Assembly: GCA_964036155.1 (NCBI GenBank)
Contig: OZ038422.1
Span: 20,607,201-20,671,200 of the forward strand
DNA length: 64,000 nucleotides
From: Diploscapter coronatus
Lineage: Eukaryota > Nematoda > Chromadorea > Rhabditida > Rhabditidae
Direction of reading: 5' to 3'
The notes beneath the pieces are model-generated. The model worked only from the letters and a program-made list of their open reading frames with translations. It did no database searches and was not told where the DNA came from. This document shows, one piece after another, positions 58,235 to 64,000 of this stretch. The position numbers were made by a program, and so were the translations under genes. Position 1 is the stretch's first letter. Each line of letters opens with the position of its first letter.

Positions 58235-61200
58235 ATGGAACCGACTCGCGAGCAATCGACTGAGCGAATTGATGGGACCGATGGAATGGAAACGGAAGTG
58301 GAAGAGGAACAGGCAGACAAGATGAATGTAGGCGGAGCTACCGAGCCCCACACTCCCAGCAGCCAAACACGACACGTTCAGGTATGGAAAAATAAGATTC
58401 TGTTCAGGCGGCAACTTTGAAACGACATGAGCTATAGTTAGGGATAAGGAAAAGTGAGAAAGCGTGGAAAGGATAGTTCACGTCCAGGGATATTGGCAGT
58501 GCAGTAAAATGGCGCACCGCACTGCACCGCAAACATCCCTGCCCACGTCCTCACATCAAAAGGCTAATTAATTTTTTTATTCTGCAATTTTATTTTTAAA
58601 AAAATATTATCCAGAGTAAAAAAAATTATTTAAAGTGGGAGAATATTTTGAATATTTTCAAATCTGCTCATTTTTGTTCTGCTGAGCAAAATATCAGAGA
58701 CAATCACAAAATTGAGAAAAAATATATATAAATTGGACTTAAAGCGATATCATTATCAAAATTATAATAAACTCGTTTATTAGAAATGGTTTACATTTAT
58801 TTCATATTGTAAAATTATCATTGACTTGAATTGTCAACTATCTTTTAATCTAACAAGCCAGCCGGAGGCTAACCCTAGAAGGCGAGTGAAATCTTCTAGT
58901 TATCCCCACACATTCATTTTTCGAGTCCTCTGGCGATAGCATACTTATACTAGGAATGTGTCCTCCAACTTATTTGTGATTCTTCAGCCTGTCTCGGGAA
59001 CGATTGACCAATCCCATCATAACGAAGGGATAATCAACAACGCCCAGATCCAGTATTTGATTGGAGGGAACCAATCAATTAATAAGGTCTGAATTCTACA
59101 CATAAAATTAATATCTATGAAAAATACATCTTCGAATATCACTACTGTAATTTTTAATAGCAAACAAAACAATTTAGTTAGCAAATTTGTATGCCAAAAT
59201 ATTAGGTATTTAATCAATTTTGACCATTTGAATTAGGATGTGAATTTGAATTTTCTTTAATTTACCTTGATTGAATATGAATTAGTCAAGTTTAAACTCA
59301 TCGATATTTGTTGACAGAATTAATTGAATTTTCCGGGCTCATTTTGACCTGAAGCTATATCGCACATAACCGGTTAAAATTTGAATTGATTTATTCATTT
59401 GGGCCAACCTCGTCCATTTCATGATCTTTTTTGAAATTTACGAAATTTCGAATTCGTAAATATTGCATCACTGAATATCCGACCATATATTAAATTATGG
59501 AATAATTTGCAAAAAATTATATATATATATATGAGAAATTGGCATTTATGCTAGTTAAAAAAGTTAAATCGCCATAAAAATTACGTTGCACAGTTAGATA
59601 CTGAGAGCTAAGCTTGGATATACAGACAGACACACTTAGCAAAATACTAAAAAGAAAGATAGCTGCATTTTTTCTCGATTTTCAATTAACTAAGCCTTGT
59701 ATTATTTTTTAGAAAAAAATTACAATTATTACTCAGGGTAAAGAAAATTATTTAAAGTGAAAGAATATTTTCAAATCTGCTCATTTTTGTTCTGCTGAGC
59801 AAAATATCAGAGACAATCACAAAATTGAGAAAAAATATATATAAATTGGACTTAAAGCGATATCATTATCAAAATTATAATAAACTCATTCATTAGAAAT
59901 AGTTGCATTTATTTCATATTAGTAAAACTATAATTGATTTGAATTGTCAACTATCTTTTAATCTAATTTAGGCAAATGTGGCCGTGCTGCCTAGCCGAAG
60001 TCCTTTGTCTTCTCCAAGCGAGGGAAGTTGGAAGGAGAAACTGCCTCCTCTTGCAGAGAAGCCTGGAGGGGTGCTCGAAATCAAGGTCGAGCACATCCGC
60101 GAAGGCGATGACCAGAAGCAGGCCAGGATAATGGCCGAAAGGGATAAAGACATGGTGAGTTGAAAATTTCTTTTGTAAATTTAAAACATGAATGGGAGAA
60201 GATTGTTCCTGCATAAAATTTGTTACTATTCACTAGTTTTCCTATTCTCGAAAAAATAATTTAAATTTTTGGATGAATAACTTTCCGATATTATAGTTTT
60301 TTTAAAAGAAGCAACGAATGTCAAGATTTCTAAATTTTGCAGATCTATCCCAACTTCACTGACCCCAGAGGGTTATGTCTTATCATCAACAACGAGAATT
60401 TCGAGCAGTCGCCCAGAAGAGTTGTAGGATTTTTGTTCTAATTTTCTCATTTTATTTGAATTTTCAGGAGACAAATGTAGATAGGGAGAACCTGAAACAA
60501 TTGTTCGAGCAATTGGGATATCGCGTGCAAATCAAGGATGATCTGACGGCTAAGGTAGGCTTTCTTAAATTTACTTTTTTGCCATTAAAAATTGCCATCC
60601 ATCATTCCTTTTCGGATTTGTCATAGAATCTTTTGAATAAGTTGATAATTGCGAAAAGTAAATTGTTTCAGGAAATAGGGATGGCAATGAAGGGCTACGC
60701 GAAGAACGAATTGCACAAAAACGCGGAGTCAGCTGTCGTCGTCGTGCTGACTCATGGAGGGCACGAGAAGTTGCTGGGTTTGTTGATTTTTCACTTTACT
60801 TTTTGGAAGAAAAATTCCATTTATCAACACTACATAATCGCCTTTCAGAGAAAAAAAAAAACTATTCTATTTTGATTTTCTGCAAATTGCTTTTCGAAGA
60901 TCACGGTGCTGTGAGATAGTGTAAAATTGTCCGGCGACCAAACCCCTCTTTTTTCCCCCCTTTTCTGCCCATACTTAAGGGAAAAACCACCTGTAACGTA
61001 GAAACGCGCGGTTTTTTCTGGTTTTTTTTGTTACCATCGTGTAGAGCGTCCTCGAAAACCCCTAGTTATCGATAATTAGTTCATAATTACTTAATTACAA
61101 CCACCTGCTAGTGTAAAGAAAATCCTCAAAATCGCGATTTTTAACTTTGAAAAGGATTTTCTCGAAAATTTACGCGATAAGGTATGGTTTTTTCTTTATC

Positions 61201-64000
61201 GATATTTGAGTATAGACCTAAAATGCATATTTATCGAAATTCCAGAACAAAATGATGAAAAATAAAAAAAAATTACTGTTGCCAAAGTCGCCGATTTGTT
61301 CAAAAAGTGCGTACTACATTTACGCGTGCTGCGTGGCTCGTGATGTAGGAAAACTGATAATTCTTTTTTCCTTGAAAGATCGAGGACAACCATCCATGAA
61401 TCCGAAAAGATTGTCTCCGGAACTCTTCTAGAACGCTCCAGAACATCGTTCAAAAATGCTCAAAAACACCCAAAAATCGGGTCAGATTTTGACACTTCAA
61501 TGGGCTACTGTAGCTGTACCATTTTGAATTTCGCCGAGATCATACTACCGATTTTTCGTCTATATGTGTTGTTTATGTGTGCAAAATTTCAGCCTTCTAC
61601 GATACTCCAGAAAAAACTAGTTCCAGAAAATGTCCGAAAATTTTATGGCAAATTTGTGATAATTTGGGCATTTTGACACTTCAATTGGTTACTGTAGTCG
61701 TACCACTTTGGATTTCGCCGAGATCATACTAGCGAATTTTCTTACGGTCATAAGGATTCATTTGACACCAAAATCTCTGAAATTGGTCAATTCTCCACGG
61801 ACGAGTTCCAAATTGAAAATGTCGGTCCAACCCTATACTTTAGGGGCCGAATAGATGCCAAATTTTGCAACCTAATACCTAATTTTCGACATTTTGTAGC
61901 ATGAAACTGAGTAAATTTGTTTATTCATGCAAAAAACCGCATGAAAAACGGTTCAGGAGGCGCAAGTTTCGAAATTACTGTTTCCATAGTTAAGCGCTGC
62001 ACGAGCTGACCGGCACGTTATGCCATCTCCCCACTCCCAGAAGTGTCGCGTCTCGGAATTTTTATGATTAGAGGATCGAGACAGGCTGCCTGCACACATT
62101 TTCGCCATTTTTCACCGGTGAAATCACGAAAAAGAAAAGAAATTAGAGTTTTCCGGCGATGAACAGCGCCTTTAACGGCTTGCTGACTTTTGGCATGTTC
62201 ATGAGTGCGTTGTAGGCATCGCTCCACAGTGATGCCGGTCTCTTTCGAAAGCCCTATTCATGCTCTAGCAATTTCTGTAAAGAAAAACCAGCTTAATTGC
62301 ATTAATTAACGGTAATTAGCGAAAACTGATAGCTTTTCTTTCTCCTTTGCGAAAATCGACCATTGCTTTCTTCTTCATTCTTCATTCCTCCTTCAGTTTT
62401 TCTTTGCCTATCTTCTCCCCGCGTTATCTCTCGCTCTCGCTTGTTTCTCCCCCCTCGCGCAAAGGAAAAATGCTAGGCCGGACAACTCACAGCACCGTGA
62501 AGATAAGTTGTGAAAATTATATTATAGAATCACGAAGAATCGAAGTCGGTTAAAATCGTTCAGTTTTTAGTCATTTTCGTTAATTTGTCGAAACTAATAG
62601 TGCTTGACAGAATATTTCTAATTTAAGGGACGGACAATAATTCGATCTCAGTTCACAAATTCTTGGATTACCTTTCTCCGCTCAAGGCACCCTACCTCAG
62701 AGGCAAGCCAAAAATAATCTTCATACAGACCTGCAGAGGAGGTTGGTTATTTTTCTTTGAAATATTAGCAATTTTCATCAGTTTCTTGGAAGCTTCCTTT
62801 CTAATGCATCATACTCATTTCGAATTATCGCGATTTTTTCCTAGTTTGAAAGACGATTTGATCTTTCATAAGTGCTCAGAATATCTAGGTTTTAATTGAA
62901 TTTAAAGAATGATTTTTTAATATGAAATGCGTAACTCTCATGGTTGAATTGTCTAATTACTCCATGTGGGGGGATATTGGGTGGTTAGAGAGATCATCCA
63001 AGCAGAAAAATCTGTTGTCACAAGCCAAATCAGGGATATCATAATCCGTACGTATTTTGCACCTGTTCGTCCGCAAACTAGATGACTTTTATACGATACG
63101 CGGATAGAAATATCGTGTGAGCCATTTACTTCTTTGTTTGTAATTATGAACTTGACAGAGCTCCCAGTGACAAAATTAGTATTTGAAATCAAAAGGGGTA
63201 GAATATGAAAAATTCATAAAGAAACGAAAAGGGTTTTTCTCACAAATAAAAACGATAATAGTTTCAACAATAAAAAAAACTTAAAGAAAATAGCATTGAA
63301 AAATGGTCCGTTTATGATTGAAAATCGGCGTTTATTCATCCGACTTTTCGGTGAATAATAGCCTCTCTACCCCTATATACAATTGATCTTTCTTGCAGGA
63401 AAGCGCGACCAGGGCGTGGAGCGCGTGGACTCGACTGATAGTGACAGCCTGCCTGACACCAGAAGAAAGGTATGCAAATTTATTTTTATTTATTCAAAAT
63501 ATCATTTTACAAAAGTCTGTAGGAAAAGTATAAATTGAAACTTCATATTTTTGGCAGAAAATAACATTTTGTTTTTGATGAAATGTATATTTTGGTCAAG
63601 AAATGCTGTTCGCTTTAATATGATATTTTTACTTGAAAATAATCCCTTTGTGTTTAGGAGAAGCCGTTACGAACTTCCAGAGAGGCAGATTTTTTCGTTG
63701 GCTATTCCACTCCGCCCCACTACGTCTCCTGGCGCAACGAGCAGCTCGGATCCTGGTTCATCCAGGCTATTTGTCAGGTACAGGGATTTTTATTTATTTA
63801 TTTTTTTAATTCATCCGCTATTCCGCTTTCAAAATGGATGAAATTTCCAAAATCTATCTGTATCAATTTCATTCTTACATTCTTGTATCATATCCTGTTA
63901 GTTCGTAGTCACGAACAATGATGCTATTTCCTAAATTGATATTAAGCAAAATGATATGAACATAAATAGTTTCCTGCGAGGAAAAGCATAAACTCCACAT
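58235..64000 (+). CDS. Caspase, no CARD recognised (3' end beyond window)
   Basis: Nine exons in the window: 58235-58381, 58988-59086, 59972-60154, 60343-60420, 60468-60554, 60672-60777, 62628-62741, 63399-63469, 63658-63777 (335 codons, all phases agree); the C-terminus is outside. A cysteine protease of apoptosis or proteolytic signalling. The prodomain (about 140 residues) is acidic and disordered, with no death-fold pattern. Large subunit: [11 protein letters not shown], catalytic His in VVLTHGGHE, catalytic Cys in [10 protein letters not shown]. The linker contains [11 protein letters not shown], plausible Asp cleavage sites for activation. Small subunit: substrate-pocket [19 protein letters not shown], typical of this family. 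The active-site pentapeptide is QTCRG instead of the usual QACRG. The layout is closer to CARD-less worm caspases such as C. elegans CSP-1 than to CED-3. Confidence 0.93.
58612..58853 (+). repeat. Intronic direct repeat, copy 1
   Basis: About 240 bp, nearly identical to 59732-59966. The block from TTTCAAATCTGCTC to AAATTATAATAAACTC is almost unchanged. Located in caspase intron 1; it ends in AACTATCTTTTAATCTAA. Confidence 0.9.
59732..59966 (+). repeat. Intronic direct repeat, copy 2, supplies the exon-3 acceptor region
   Basis: Second copy, in caspase intron 2. Its end (CTATCTTTTAATCTAA) runs straight into TTTAG and exon 3 at 59972, so the polypyrimidine tract of that acceptor is repeat DNA. 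The two copies bracket exon 2 (58988-59086). Confidence 0.9.
60902..62499. mobile_element. Transib-like non-autonomous DNA element, 1.6 kb
   Basis: Both ends start CACGGTGCTGTGAG, followed by TTGTCCGGC (directly on the right end, after an 11-bp insertion on the left end). AAGAT directly flanks both ends (60897-60901 and 62500-62504), a 5-bp target-site duplication. A CAC-type terminal heptamer with 5-bp duplication is the hallmark of Transib transposons. No transposase was recognised; interior frames (61196-61453, 62018-62227) are short and unrecognisable. An internal direct repeat of about 75 bp occurs at 61487-61560 and 61670-61745 (TTCGCCGAGATCATACTA). The element enlarges caspase intron 6. 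Confidence 0.75.
61487..61745 (+). repeat. Two direct repeats inside the Transib-like element
   Basis: Units 61487-61560 and 61670-61745 share ATTTTGACACTTCAAT, CTACTGTAG or TTACTGTAG, and TTTCGCCGAGATCATACTA. Probably an internal duplication of the element. Confidence 0.75.

Noticed and set aside
58040..58414. 124-codon minus-strand frame
   Set aside because: Antisense to caspase exon 1, whose frame is supported by splicing into the rest of the caspase.
62018..62227. 69-codon frame in the Transib-like element, possible transposase remnant
   Set aside because: No DDE residues or similarity that I can recognise; too short to support.

Overview
This 64-kb window is nuclear DNA from a nematode, most likely a rhabditid-type worm; I cannot name the species. 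The evidence is many small introns (a large share 40-60 bp) ending in the nematode-type acceptor TTTTCAG or TTTAG, AT-rich spacers, very many short inverted-repeat DNA elements inside introns, and a gene set typical of worms: a DEX-1-like nidogen/EGF membrane protein, a caspase, a DOM-3/DXO enzyme, RIOK3, a Vasa/DDX3-like helicase and a LOTUS-domain protein. No bacterial, organellar, rRNA, tRNA or CRISPR feature was recognised. I rebuilt the genes by hand from reading frames, splice phases and conserved motifs. Every exon junction listed keeps frame unless stated.

Layout: 433-549 (+) last exon of a gene entering from the left. 2423-3332 (-) orphan 254-aa protein. 5025-7211 (-) four-finger C2H2 protein. 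8304-10656 (+) imidazolonepropionase (histidine breakdown). 11315-21269 (-) DEX-1-like membrane protein, 30 exons. 21270-28503 is a gene-poor, purine-skewed spacer. 28504-36765 (-) DEAD-box RNA helicase whose first exon is unresolved. 37951-40793 (+) DXO/DOM-3 RNA decapping enzyme. 41345-45735 (+) RIO kinase 3. 49123-52049 (+) small secreted proline-rich protein. 53056-57318 (-) protein with three LOTUS domains and an in-frame TGA. 58235 to the right edge (+) caspase without a recognisable CARD, cut off within the small subunit.

The helicase, decapping enzyme, RIO kinase and LOTUS protein all belong to RNA biology. LOTUS domains are known partners of Vasa-type helicases, so those two genes, about 17-20 kb apart, may be a functional pair; this is inference. 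The other genes have unrelated roles. Three promoter regions are divergent: zinc finger/imidazolonepropionase, helicase/DXO and LOTUS/caspase.

The main surprises are: the TGA inside the otherwise intact LOTUS gene; a 1.6-kb element in a caspase intron with CACGGTG ends and a 5-bp target duplication, which resembles Transib; four GC-AG introns; a frame-neutral exon in the dex-1-like gene that would add a second hydrophobic segment; direct repeats flanking a frame-neutral caspase exon; and about ten families of short foldback elements, one with nearly identical arms.
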